From Xestospongia muta (Eukaryota > Porifera > Demospongiae > Haplosclerida > Petrosiidae), in contig OY848918.1 of the NCBI GenBank assembly GCA_963693285.1, positions 1,037,001 through 1,101,000 on the forward strand: a stretch of 64,000 nt of DNA, given 5' to 3'. Shown here one piece after another: positions 51,133-63,742 of this stretch. The first letter of the stretch is position 1; each line of letters starts with the position of its first letter. A model generated the notes under the pieces. The model was not told the origin of the DNA. It saw only the letters and a program-made list of their open reading frames with translations, and made no database searches. Made by a program: the position numbers and the translations under genes.

Positions 51133-53673
51133 TATAAACAGTAGATCCTGCTACTAACTTGAAGATACATCTTTTACTGATACCAGCTGAACCAAAGAAT
51201 GATGGAGTTGACATTAAATATTTGATTTATAATATTTCACAGAATACACCAGCTGTTATAAGTGATCTTGTATATCTTCATGTACAAGGTATGTTACTGA
51301 TTTACAGTAGATATATCAACAATTAACAGTTGATAGTTTTTAATTTGAAAGTTTATGTTCACTTAAAATTAAACAATATTTCCTATCAACATTCTAGCCC
51401 TGAACTTTTATCACTGACATCACATACATAGCTATCATAACATGTACATATTTGGTAACTGTTTACTCTCCTATAGGTTTATTGAGTGAGATAGCTGATG
51501 TTTATTTAACTCAAGCCAACACTACTACTGTACAGTTATCATATAGTTCTCCTCCTACTTTAAATTTTCATGGATGCTGGCTTATGTGTGAGGGCTATCT
51601 CTGTGGAATGTACATAAGGACAATCCTCCAACCAGACAGATGTTTTTTAAGGAAGTCATTTGTTGAAGGACATGAGCTGTACAATTCCATAGTAATTAGT
51701 TATCAGTCAAATGTATTTGACATATCCCTACCAAATACATCAATAATTTTACATATCCCTACCAAATACATCAATGTATTTGGTAGGGATATGTAAATTA
51801 AACTAAACTAAACTAAATACCATGAATTGGCTAAAACAACCTTAATTGTGAATTATTTACATAATTCTCCAACTACTGTAGCATGCATTTTGCTATCATA
51901 TCTCTTATGTTTGGTAACTATTCACTCTCCTACAATCCTTGTATTAACTATTCACTACAAATATCAGCTTGGAACAATGTAGGTAAAGGAAATGTTACTA
52001 CATTACCACTGATACTATATCAGGGTTAGTGTATGTTATAAGTAGGTAGATGTGGTAATTTAGGGAAATGACCTCTTCTCTTTCTTCTTATCATTTACTA
52101 GTCCCTACAACTCCTCCTCTTAATACTACTCTCAAGTTTATATCTGATAATAACTATATTGATGTGTCTGTAGAGAGTATAGTAAGTATATTAACTAGTA
52201 CATTATATATTACATTACATTAGTACTGTATTTATATTGAACTACTGATCTTAAACCTTTTTTAGATTAGTACTGACTATGTTGGAAGGGTTCCAGATAA
52301 TGTCACAATATTACTGGTTCCAGTGTATACAGTAACATGTCAGTTAGTTATTATTGGTAGTGATTGTAATGAAGTAACTATATCAATACGTAATTAGGAG
52401 AGATGGTTGGTACATGTCAATATATCAGATCATGTGGTACCACAAAGACATTATCAAATATATCTAATGTTTGGTAATAAAGCTGGTATAACACCAATGT
52501 CAACAACAATGATCAGTGAGTGAGAGATTTAATAGATTATTATTATTATTATTTTATTAGATACATTTCAAACACAGAGAGCTAAAATTGAATATAATAA
52601 CAAATATGTATGTATTAACTGTTACTTTGCTGAAGGCTCAACATCATCTGGTTGTCATGGTATCTTTGTTGATATTCATGAAGTATTACATAACCAAACA
52701 TTTACTGTGCCAAGAAGTGACACTCATCCTAATTTTGGATGTAACTGCGAGGTGTTGTTATCAGGTGAATATTGTGTACTGATCTTTGATATAGATAAGG
52801 ATGGTCATATTGAAAATGAAATGGCATCAAAACTGAGTGCTATTGTAAGCCATCAACTAGAAACTATGACAATCAAAACATTATCTTCTATAAATAAGTA
52901 GTTGTAGTATCACTGTGTATGTCAGTAATGTTGTTATTATATTGGTGTTGAGTCATTGTTATTGTTCCCTCAACAGATACTAGTAAATTATCACAGTTAA
53001 TAATACCTGTTGTCACTACAACAATAGAATCTTCTGGTCAATGTAGTAATAATGGTATATCTTCATTACTTATTGTATTATTTGTTACTGGAGGAGTACT
53101 ATTATTAACAAGTATTACTGTTATATCATTTGTGGGTTGTTTAATACGTACTAAGAAAAATAATAAGAGATTAACAATATGTAAGAGCAATAACTTTACC
53201 AAAGTCCATTTGGTTTGGTATCACAAATTGATTGTTAGCTATAAATTTACATTTTGACAACCCTCCATATAAACCACATGTATATCATCTTCTATAATAA
53301 ATCACTTGTGTTTGTAAAGTCAAACCAAATGAAATTCAAATGGATGGATGGACTGCATAAATGGATAAATGGACTGGATGGTTAAGTGAGTGGACAATAT
53401 AACAGACATATTATTAATGGATTAAGTTATTTCATTCTCTATTTTAATAATCCAACTGTTTGGACAGCTCATGAGCGTCAAAGACATGGAGAGTTGTTCC
53501 TAGATAAATTAACAGATGGTACACCACCTCCACTACCTCCTAGGACTCCTCCCACACAACAGCTACCAGATCCAATGTATGACAATATGGAGGAGATCCA
53601 GTTTAGAGCTACTAATAAACAGGCTCTAGTACTTCAAGAGTGTCCAGCTTATACTAAATTACCACTACAATGA
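51133..53673 (+). pseudogene. R11: family-A receptor pseudogene
   Basis: Same truncation as R10 (half D1, to 51288, also with Tyr for the Ig Cys). FN3 is split by an insert (51477-51563 then 51935-52024, middle lost). Linker 52102-52181 and D3 52266-52515 follow, D3 with in-frame TAG at 52395-52397. D4 starts at 52561 and has a changed donor (GT to AT at its end near 52891). TM 52977-53180. The tail exon (from about 53457) has its acceptor AG changed to AA but keeps PPRTPP, DPMYDNM and AYTKL. It cannot make a receptor. Confidence 0.85.
51564..51934. mobile_element. Insert splitting the FN3 exon, copy 2, with palindrome
   Basis: Matches the R10 insert for its first part. It carries a perfect inverted repeat, arms 51751-51771 and 51774-51794 (21 bp, 2-base loop), plus a direct copy of the left arm near 51720, and an AAACT run. 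It replaced the middle of the FN3 exon. Confidence 0.55.
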
Positions 53674-54299
53674 ACAAAATAATATAGACATACCTACTGT
53701 AACAACATTACATAATATAATATTGTATATAGTATACTGCGAACTTTCTTGATATCAAGATATACATTGTTTTCATGATCAGCAATATTAATTATAGCAG
53801 AATCTACTTTGTTTGCATGGTTGGTTTAGGGTGTGTCATATCATAACTATATCAATTCAGTACAATTACATAATATCAGATTTCTTTATAATCTAAACTG
53901 TTAATAACTCTTACCTGGTTTTTAGAAGAACAACAAATACAGAATATATGTTATCAAAGATTGTCTGTGGTGCAGTCCATATAACATCAACATTATTTAT
54001 TATCACTTGATACCACATTTGAAGTTCTATTTGTTATTATTATACGGTATTATTGTACTGGATTATTATTGGCAGATTATTATAATAGTTTTAGAGCATA
54101 ATATTAAAAAACTTAATAATTAGGATAAAGAAAGTTAAAAAATAAAAACATAATAACATTATTTCACTATAAAACAAATACACTGCAACAAATTAATACT
54201 ACATGATCTATTTATATAATATTTATTATATACACTATACTATACTAACACTGCTATTAGGAGGTCACTAATAAAATATCAGTGACAATAGAGTAATTA
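53674..54299. other. Convergent intergenic flank, third copy
   Basis: Copy of the R9/R10 downstream flank. No gene. Confidence 0.6.
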
Positions 54300-55560
<1,261 letters not shown>

Positions 55561-56780
55561 GTAATGTTGGCTTCATCATTAATAAGGAAGGTCACTCTTC
55601 AAACACAATATCACAAGATATAGTAGAGAGTGTGTTCTTATTAACTTGTAATAACAGATCATGTTCAATAATATGAGAAAACTGACACATATTTATTATT
55701 ATATAGACAGCACCACCATGTAGTGCTAAGACCTAAATGTATATACCTCATCATGACTTATATGGTAAGGGTCAGATTCTATTGGAGTGGTTATAGTAGC
55801 AGCTAGCTGTAAAATAACACAAATTATTTGAGGCATGTATATCTTCATAACTAATAATATACTACTGTACTTTAGTAGAAATTTCAAGTGAATATGTTGA
55901 TATTAATAATTCCACATACCTTCATTGAGCATTATTGATTGTTTCTTCCTCATCATCTGTACTATCATAGATATTATTACCAGTAGAACCACATGAACTA
56001 CTACACTATATATCATATGGACATTTCCTGGAACTACTTAAATCAGGTGTGAATGAACTTCAACATCATGTGACTTCAGTTGGTTCTACTGATTTGGTAT
56101 ATGTAGAAGAGAATGTTTTAATAAATTTTTATTATTTGAGATATAAAATATTAGTTAATCAATTTCTATTCCAAATCAATATATTTTAAGACAATGATAT
56201 TTAATAGTAAGTATGTAAGTTAAAAAACTATTCAAGAAACACAGTTAACTGAGAAGTTTATACAATTATAACTATATATCATATTGTGTATGACATGAAT
56301 AATTGATAATTTATGTGTTAAGGTTATAAGTCACATGTGTCTGAATAGCTAAGTTGCAAATTACAAATGTTAATCAGTCTATGGTCCAATTGAAAACGAT
56401 ATTTCATGTTAGACACATTGTTCAGAGTGTAGATTCTCCTAATATGATGTTAACAGATAGATGATAGTATCTACATCATTATACCTCATCATACTCAATT
56501 ATCTTTTCCTTTTGTTTTATTTTACTAAATTTTTGTGGAGAATCACGTTGTAACACTGTTTCTTTTACACTTGCAACTGATGATCTCAATCTGTTTATAT
56601 TAACAGTACAAAAGTATACATGTATAAATATAATTACTTTTCTATAATTCCAAAACAATGTCTTGGTGATTGATCCTACAATGATTAATAAAACGTGGCT
56701 ATATATGGACATTATCAACAAACCTTTTCCTCTTCAGGTAGAAGTCCTTTTCCCTCTTCTTTGTCATTTTTGCTATTCAA
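55561..56780 (-). pseudogene. Scattered receptor tail exons
   Basis: Minus-strand exon-like pieces: about 55752-55809 (LAATITTPIESDPYHIS), 55920-55998 (GSTGNNIYDSTDDEEE, ending NNAQ and a stop), and about 56480-56595 (LRSSVASVKETVLQRD), the last resembling the R4 helical tail exon (SISSSVKEMISMGQRR). They may derive from one broken family-B gene whose ectodomain is R16 or is lost. Order and joins are not certain. Confidence 0.4.
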
Positions 56781-56879
56781 AGAAAACAGATTCCAATTGC
56801 TTACAAGAATTGATAAGTTGCTCTAAATTGTGCTAGTTTGTTCTATAATTAAGTTAGAAGATCAATGGGTTAGTAGCAG

Positions 56880-57740
56880 GCATGGGGCCATGTACATTTG
56901 TAAGGATGTAAGTAAACTACAAGTATTTTCAAAAATTTTTAAGTACAAGTACAAATACAAGCTCCAATAATGAAGATGCACTTAAGTATAAGTACGTATA
57001 CAAATGTTTCAACTGATATAGGTATAATGAATTAGGAAGTGTTTGGTAGTGTTTACTGCTTAGATACTGTTCAACAAATGATATGTCAAACAATATTATA
57101 ATTATGGTCCATTATTGCATCTTATAAACATCAACTGTTTAAATCTATCATCGCTCATTCTACACCTCTCTGGTATGAAAATGTTTCCCTCAATGCTGAA
57201 TAGCCTTTCCACTGGTGAAGACAAAGAAGGTACTCCATGAACATCTTTGCCAAGCTTTTCAAGAGATGGATACTTTCTATAATTCTCTTTCCAATACTTG
57301 CATGGCTGGATTTGTGTCCATAGAGACAGAAGGAGCTGTTAAGTAATCATCAGTGTTTGAATGACTCTGGAATAGAGTGGTTTCGGCCTCTGGCTCAGAC
57401 ATGAAGCTAAATATTGTTTTACTCTTGTTTAAAGGTGGTTCCAAACTACCCTCAATATGAACTTGGGTAGGGTTAACTTTGTCAACTGCAGCCTTTAATA
57501 TTTCTTTTGATCTTAGTATGACAGCCTCATCACTGCACCAGCGAAATTTGAATCGAGGATTTAAAATTGCGGTTAAAACATAGGTTTCTTTATGCTCATA
57601 ATATGCATGCATTTCTCTAAAGATTTTCTTTTAGGCCTTGAATGAAAGCTAAGTTGTATCGTTAAACCAAACCTTGAGAGATGATGAGCCAAACAAACAG
57701 CACATGGCAAAACATATCCTGTCGATGGCACACAATCTAC
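56880..57740 (-). mobile_element. hAT-type transposase remnant
   Basis: The minus ORF 57277-57612 reads YVLTAILNPRFKFRWC and, after a frameshift at about 57280, KYPSLEKLGKDVHGVP, SSPVERLFSIEGN and DDRFKQLMFIRCN, the layout of the hAT C-terminal dimerisation domain. The shift and the missing N-terminal part make it non-coding. Downstream, 56878-57010 has a GGCATGGGGCCA-like end followed by GTACAAGTACAAATAC repeats, a common form of hAT ends. Its other end is lost at the foldbacks. Confidence 0.72.
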
Positions 57741-57747
57741 CTGAACA

Positions 57748-57840
57748 AACTCTAACCAAAATGATAATTACGTATACTATGTATACTATGTATACTTAGT
57801 AGTATACATAGTATACATAGTTATCATTTAAGTTAGAGTT
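57748..57840. repeat. Foldback element 1
   Basis: Arms 57748-57786 and 57802-57840 are inverted copies (39 bp, about four mismatches) with a short GTATAC-rich loop. It lies against the hAT remnant. Confidence 0.85.
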
Positions 57841-57897
57841 CAGTGATTCTAGCCACGACATAATGTCTACATTATGTTGTGGCTAGAATCACTGAAC
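57838..57897. repeat. Foldback element 2
   Basis: Arms 57838-57866 and 57869-57897 (29 bp, one mismatch), loop 2 bases, core GATTCTAGCCACGACATAAT. It overlaps foldback 1 by three bases and directly precedes the truncated tail of R16. Confidence 0.9.
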
Positions 57898-57957
57898 CAC
57901 AATCAAAATGATAACGAAATATCCATTTATGTTAAATATTAAGTATACAATAATTAC

Positions 57958-60141
57958 CTTTGTTCTTGAGATAGTGTGGATTGATAGGGATCTGATGAAA
58001 TTCAATAAAGAGTTATTCCATAATTTGGTAATTCACAAACTCTTACCTTTTTGTTTCCTTTTTACTAATACTATTACACAGACAGTAACAAAAATTATAC
58101 CACCAAATACAACAATAATTACTAGTGGGACTACTATTGCAATAATTACTGTATTGTCCTTAGATCTAGATGTTGAGATGATACCTGTAATAATTAGTTA
58201 ATAGTTTCATTATTAGATTTAGTTACCAGCTATTGAAGGAGTGATAGAGAGAGTTGGAAACTTTGAATTCAAACTTGAAGATGAGAAAATTGTCCTATAG
58301 TTGGTACCATTCACAGTTATTGTTGTCTGTAAGATAATCTGGTTGTAATCAAAGAATGTCTTATTATAGGAGATAAGTACAATGATGGTATATTCTCCTG
58401 GAGATATGTTAAGTAAATTGTTATTAGCAATATGGGTTGTCATGTTTTGAGGAGCAGAAGAATTGACATTATTAGTAGAGTTAGTAGCTATTATTCCACA
58501 ACCCCATACTATGGAGTGTGGAAGGAAATGACATTGATATCTGATACCATTAGTAATAGGAGTTATGTCAACTGTTTTTATCTGAGATGTATCTATATAA
58601 TATATAGAGTATTGAGAGAATGACATATGTAAGTTATATAATAATAACTTACTAAAATTATCAATTAATGTTATATTTGATGATAAGTTCAAATTAGACC
58701 AGATGAAATGAGCTGAACAGTTAAATTTATCAAGATGACACACAAGATGTACTCCTTCATTTATTGTAATACTTCCATTATTAGTTACAGTAATATTATA
58801 ATCACTGTAATTAGAGTAATCTCCACATGTTATATTAACAGATAAATGAGTAGGATATGATGGAGTACAATCAACATCAATAACCTGTATATAGAGGATA
58901 GGATCAATTTAATTAGAGTAAAGACCACTAACTTGTGCTCTAAATATAACAACACCTTTATGTGGATTATCAGGATCAACTTCAATATGATAATGTGTCA
59001 ATACTATCTGTGGAACTAAGGACAGTATTAATGATATAGCATAATGTGATATTACATTGTAAAAACTGATTGGTTGATTTAACCAAAATATTATTATGCA
59101 AGTTGCCAGTAACAAAAATTGAAAGCAAAAATAATACTGTTTTGATTACTAACATACTATGATATTGTCTGTTTATAGCATCTTCTTTTATATAAGAATA
59201 AAAAATTGAAATATTTGATATATAAATAATTGATTCCACATATGGAAATGACTGTTTATTTATATATCAAATGTTTACAGTACAATAGTTAGATGTTTAC
59301 TTTCAGTTTGTATTAACTATATGCAACTTGCTAAATTACATATTACTTAAATCAACCAATCATTTTACAATAACATATTGTATTATAATGATATTACCTA
59401 ATGAAGTATTGACATAGTACATTGTCTCATTTCCAGTACTAGCTCCATTAGTAGCTGATATAGTTACTGTATATATCTCATTAGATGTAATGATATCACT
59501 TAGTAGATAATATATACTAGTACTAGTAGTGGTGTTAGTAATGTTACGTTCTAATATAGTAATAGTATAACAGAGTATAGGACAACCAGGTAGACTTGGA
59601 GGAGGTAACCATGTCAACAGAACACCTGTACAATTTAATGTATTAGTTATAATGACTGGGTCAGGTGGACCTATAATGAAAACCTTTTAATGTATATATA
59701 TTATCTACTACTGACTGACCTTGCACTTTTATTCTGAAGTAATTTGAATTGTTAATGGCACTTAAAGTTGTTGATAACATTTCAACGTGAAATAAAAATT
59801 TGTTGTATTGTAATTGAACAGTTTTGATAGTTAAATTGATGTTACAAATACTACCATTGTATAAACTGTAAGAATTCTGTGCTGGTTCAAAGTGCTTATT
59901 ACCATTATCATAATACACAATGATGATGTGATAGAAATTATTTTCACATTTTACTAGTCCAGTAACATTGAATGTGAACCATACGGAACGTCCATCACAA
60001 GCAGTAATATTTGACACATAAATGACTTGATCAGAACAAGCTAATAATTATATTAATTGTGAGTTAATCATAGCTAATAGTAGACTTACTACAAACAGAC
60101 CAAAGAGAAAGTAAGAGGACGATGATATACCAACAATGCAT
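57958..60141 (-). CDS. R16: family-B receptor whose tail is cut off by mobile elements
   Basis: Exons: signal 60090-60141 (MHCWYIIVLLLSLWSVC), D1 59720-60040 (NITACDGRSVWFTFNVTG), FN3 59398-59670, linker 58936-59018, D3 58653-58884, D4 58227-58592 (RYQCHFLPHSIVWGCG; SPGEYTIIVL), TM 58047-58184 (NTVIIAIVVPLVIIVVFGGI), then one possible tail exon 57958-57991 (DPYQSTLSQEQR). After that come foldbacks and the hAT remnant, and no stop-bearing tail exon is found, so the gene is probably 3'-truncated. D1 is the most divergent of family B, while FN3 differs from R4 at about 9 of 91 residues. Intron 3 carries a MITE-like insert. Confidence 0.7.
59057..59370. mobile_element. MITE-like insert in R16 intron 3
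   Basis: Inverted termini of about 25 bp: left 59057-59082 and right 59347-59370, sharing TTGTAAAA and GATTGGTTGATTTAA. The matching intron in R4, R5 and R15 is only about 40 bp. A second inverted match (GCAAGTTGC) lies inside. The flanking target duplication is unclear. Confidence 0.75.
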
Positions 60142-60677
60142 TGTCAAAGTTCGACGACTACAAGAACCAACTTCTCGAAAAACAAAAATCAAAAGTGTAT
60201 GGATGCTGCCTGTGTCAAAATAAATATACTAATAATGGGAGTGGCTCACTACTACTGTGTATCCTATGCTCAAGTATTTAGGGTTTGGGATGGCTCTAGT
60301 AACAGTATAAAAGTGTAGATAATACCACTTCCACCAGGAGCAGTACATTATGACAGTAGCTTAACGATAATATTATATGTACATTTACTCACCTTCTTGC
60401 ATGCAACTTGCACTATTACTATAGCAGCTAACAAATATCAGGGAACAGCTCTACAGCCTAGAAGTGCTGTTAGATTTAGGGCAAAAAACAAGGAGGTAAA
60501 GAAGCGGTAATGAAATTGATTGTAGGGTAAGCCTGAACGAGCCACACAGTTGTTTTTCCGCCCCCACAAGGGAGGAAATCCGAGCATGTACGTTCATTAT
60601 CGTATACTATAATTATGTCTAATTCTCACATGGCAATGACAAGACTATACAGTAAGGAAAGCAGAAAGATTTATAGA
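60142..60677. other. Spacer between R16 and the THAP element
   Basis: No supported gene. One 60-codon ORF (60136-60318) overlaps the R16 signal exon and is judged a shadow. Confidence 0.4.
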
Positions 60678-60855
60678 CCTTTTCAGTACAAACGTGTGAA
60701 GGAATGTTAATTAGATTCACGACGTGGGTGCGGTCAGGTTACACCCACTGGGGGGGGGAAGAAACCACATGAACTACAGTAGCTAATGTGAAAGAATACA
60801 ATGCAAATGAACTACTACTTACTATCTATCGATTCTGTATCGAAGAAAAGGTACC

Positions 60856-60912
60856 TCAAACGCCTTGAGGTATTGAGAAAGATCATTTTTCTCAATACCT
60901 CAAGGCGTTTGA
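60856..60912. repeat. Perfect 25-bp hairpin inside the THAP element
   Basis: Arms 60856-60880 and 60888-60912 are exact inverted copies (core CGCCTTGAGGTATTGAG), loop 7 bases. It is GC-richer than its surroundings. Confidence 0.95.
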
Positions 60913-61192
60913 TGATCCTTACCTTGGAGAGAATCAGTTAAAGCGGTTTCAGACAGTATGTCTGCATGGCCCCAGATTGAGTATGGACACATATTTGGAT
61001 ATTTCATTAGAAGACCTGGTGTTTATAGTCAACAAGAGCCACTAAACTGGAAAGCCTACTGGTACTGTGACCATTGCAGGAGCTAATTTTATGTTGCATG
61101 CATGTACTTGGTTTCAATATTTAAATATTACTGTATGCCATAATTTCCTAATAATATTATGTTTTTTACAGACTTCACTTTGAAATATATTA

Positions 61193-61968
61193 TTATAAAC
61201 ATGGTATAGTACAATAGTTTACTTTTCTTTTTAGAGAGGCATTTTCCTTTCTTAATGCATCCACATTGAAGTCAGGAGTTTGTGTTTCTTTATCATCTTT
61301 ATCAACAGTGAGTTCCTCAGTTTGAGTACACTGATCAACATGACTAACATAAGTTTGTGACAGTTCAAGTAACGCATGTGCAACATCCATCCTGGCAGTA
61401 TCTGAATCAGGTATATAAGCCCTGTTTTCAACTTGAGAACTTTCTGGTAAACTTGCTTGATCTGCTATTGCAGTCTGAGTCTCATTTGCTGAGCTAGTCA
61501 GGGGGATATCACTTGTATCCATGCCATGATTTGCTAAGCTAGTCACAGAGTTCATACCATCATTGCTTGAACTTGTCATAGGAGTATTACCCTGAGACAT
61601 TCTTCAATTGTAGCGTTGTAGCTTAGCAGAACTGCTGCTCAAACCTTTTTGCTTGTAAACTGAAGGAAAGACACTTGGTACATAGTCAGGATGACTTGGA
61701 CTGGAGTTAGGCTTCCCTATAGTGATAAAATAGTAAGTTAGAGAGAAAATGATACTGCATGAGTCATCAGCAAATAGAATGTCTTACCATTAACAAAATA
61801 TTCATTGCATATCCTGGTGCTATTCACTGGTTGCCAGTTTTCCCTTCTAACTGCTGCTATCCACTTTTTGCAGCGCTCCTGGTCATTAAGAGGGAATCTG
61901 AAAAACCTCAGTCCTTTCTTCTTTCCAAACCAGTTGGTGCAGTGTACCACACAGCAATTCTTGGGCAT
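61193..61968 (-). pseudogene. THAP-domain protein with in-frame stop
   Basis: Exon 1 61795-61968 encodes MPKNCCVVHC, then RFFRFPLNDQERCKKWIAAV and ICNEYFVNG. Exon 2 from about 61716 continues GKPNSSPSHPDYVPSVFPS. This is a C2CH THAP zinc finger (C-x4-C... C-x2-[HY]-F variant: the final residues read CNEYF, Tyr where His is usual) with the usual PDYVPSVF ending. TGA at 61604-61606 follows LQRYN, yet the same frame continues RMSQGNTPMTSS to 61193, with QCTQTEE, KETQTPDF and a short coiled coil (LRKENASLKRKV). CGA to TGA is the simplest origin. DNA binding is doubtful given the His change. Confidence 0.68.
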
Positions 61969-62105
61969 ATTAGAACTCTACAACTGCTTTTCTCTACACT
62001 AAACACTATGGTCCACGTGGTTTCTTCCCCCCCAGTGGGTGTAACCTAACCGCACCCACGTCCTGAATATCATTAACATTCTTTCACACGTTGTAGCTGA
62101 AAAGG

Positions 62106-62940
62106 TAAAGACAAAAGAGAGTAAACACTTGTGCGATATATACAGAGAAGAGAAAATAGAGACAGTAGAAGGAAGACAAGAAAGACTTGAGAATGAGAGG
62201 CAGATGATAGTAATGAAAAGCACAAGGTTGGGAAGAAAAATTTGCAAGAGACAGAGAAAGATGAAGATAATGAAGAGAAGCAGAAGCAGTTGAAGAAAGA
62301 CAAGAATGGCCTTTCAATAAGATACAATGTCCAAAAGCTCTGGATTAGTTTTGTTTTGGTAGACATAAGGTATTTTAGTTTTACTTTATTTATAGTAAAA
62401 GGTAAAATTTATTTTTATTTTTAGTATTAGTTATAGTATATTAATGCTAATTTTAATTTAGTTTTAGTATTAGTTGTAGTATTAATGTGAAATTTAATTT
62501 AGTTATAGTGTTTTTATAGTCATATTTAACAGTATTTTTTAGTTGAAAGATGTCTTGTAGTTAGTTATTCAATGATGATTTATTTGCATGCACTTGATAG
62601 TTAATGTACATTACTATATACTATTATACTAGCTGTAGCCATGCTTTCTAGTTAAGCTTAACTATAATAACTAGAAAATCACTCATGCATGGAAGGTAAA
62701 TACACAAACAACTCAGGCATGGCCTACCTAACATGATAATTATGCTAAATGCTTTCCACATTCTATGTGGTTAATAACTAATATAATTGAGGCTATTTAA
62801 TTTAGTATTAGTTATAGTTCAAAGGAAAGTTTTAATTTTTGTTTAGTTATTTAGTTATAGTCAACTAAAATTTTTACTCTCTACTACAATTATTTTAGTA
62901 TTAGCTGTAGTTAACTAAAACAACACTACTCTGGATATAT
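62106..62940. other. Purine-rich then TTAGTTATAGT-rich spacer
   Basis: 62106-62330 is strongly purine-rich on the plus strand. 62360-62930 is made of irregular TTTTAGT/TTAGTTATAGT repeats, with a TAGTTAACTAAAA end near 62910 that resembles a decayed transposon. No gene is supported. Confidence 0.4.
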
Positions 62941-63448
62941 CAATCCCACTTCCTCACAACTTGGGCAATAAACGAGGTGGTCAGCCTGTCATCAGTGTTG
63001 GTCTACCTTGGATTGACTTATTCAAGCAGGAACTGCAACTACCACTACCAAAGTTACTTTATCTCAAAAGCACCATCAATGGTGGCTAAGCAAAGGAAGT
63101 GCTACCAAGCATCAGATCCTGGTCCTACTAGGCCACTTGATTTGAACCATGCTGCCATGATTCCAGCCAGTCAGACCTTTTCCATCATTTAATCATTGCA
63201 ATGAGGATCATGCAGAAACTCTCATACTATGTTCAGCTTAACACCAGGTGTGCGAATCTGATATAGTATGGTAACCCTCTTTCTCAAAGACTGGAATGTT
63301 ATGTCATTCTTCCCACATATACCACATGGGTCTATGGTGGCATCTGATGCATGGGATGTCTGGGCTATGAAGTCTTCCTGTGTATGTCACACAAATGCTC
63401 CAATAGTCCTTGGTATTACAATCTGTTAATATAGCTGCAAAAGTGATC
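62941..63448. other. Less AT-rich spacer, possible coding relic
   Basis: Base composition is more balanced than in the receptor cluster. A minus-strand piece (IDPCGICGKNDITFQSL, about 63260-63345) carries a CxxC but no longer frame; it may be part of the same decayed element as the Cys-rich ORF. Confidence 0.3.
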
Positions 63449-63742
63449 TCAAACATTTTTCACCTCGGGTTTTATGTGATGGGTGCTGGTTGTTGCTTGA
63501 TTTGAGACTGTTGATGAAGTCATGGAACTAGTTGTTGATGACAATAAAGACAAAGTATTCTGAGCAGCTGCTTGGTGAGTTGAAGAGCCTAAAACGGTAG
63601 TCTGTATTCCAGGCGCCATGCCATTGTTCTGACACTTTTCCAGGCGCCTAAGGAGGCTGTCACTGCAGATCTTGCCATTCTTCACACAAGAACAATTTTG
63701 GCAGTTTCCAGTTCTGTTACAACGAGAACAGGTCATGTTCAC
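63449..63742 (-). CDS. Short cysteine-rich protein or transposon fragment
   Basis: A 97-residue ORF begins MNMTCSRCNRTGNCQNCSCV, followed by KNGKICSDSLLRRLEKC, giving CxxC-x5-C-x2-C-x-C-x5-C. This compact Cys cluster could bind zinc. The rest is Ser/Thr-rich, with no second domain. Similar leading Cys motifs occur in repetitive animal genes, so a mobile origin is possible. Codon use and composition differ from the receptors. Neither the function nor whether this is the first exon of a longer gene can be told. Confidence 0.4.
   Translation of the reverse strand: MNMTCSRCNRTGNCQNCSCVKNGKICSDSLLRRLEKCQNNGMAPGIQTTVLGSSTHQAAAQNTLSLLSSTTSSMTSSTVSNQATTSTHHIKPEVKNV

Larger units (their letters stand above)
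60678..62105 (-). mobile_element. TIR-flanked element carrying a THAP-domain gene
   Basis: Terminal inverted repeats 60678-60770 and 62014-62105 (about 90 bp, few differences) share CCTTTTCAG, ACGTGGGTGCGG and TTACACCCACTGGGGGGG. Inside is a minus-strand THAP gene starting only about 45 bp from the right repeat. P-like transposons carry THAP domains at their transposase N-terminus (established), but no transposase core is present here, so this would be an internally deleted, non-autonomous copy. No clean 8-bp target duplication is visible. Confidence 0.65.

Noticed and set aside
62073..62366. Three overlapping minus-strand ORFs rich in Ser/Leu/Phe
   Set aside because: They reflect the purine-rich plus strand; no splice support or domain.
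62360..62930. TTAGTTATAGT-rich region as a telomere-like or satellite array
   Set aside because: Repeats are irregular in length and sequence; decayed transposon or low-complexity DNA is the simpler reading.
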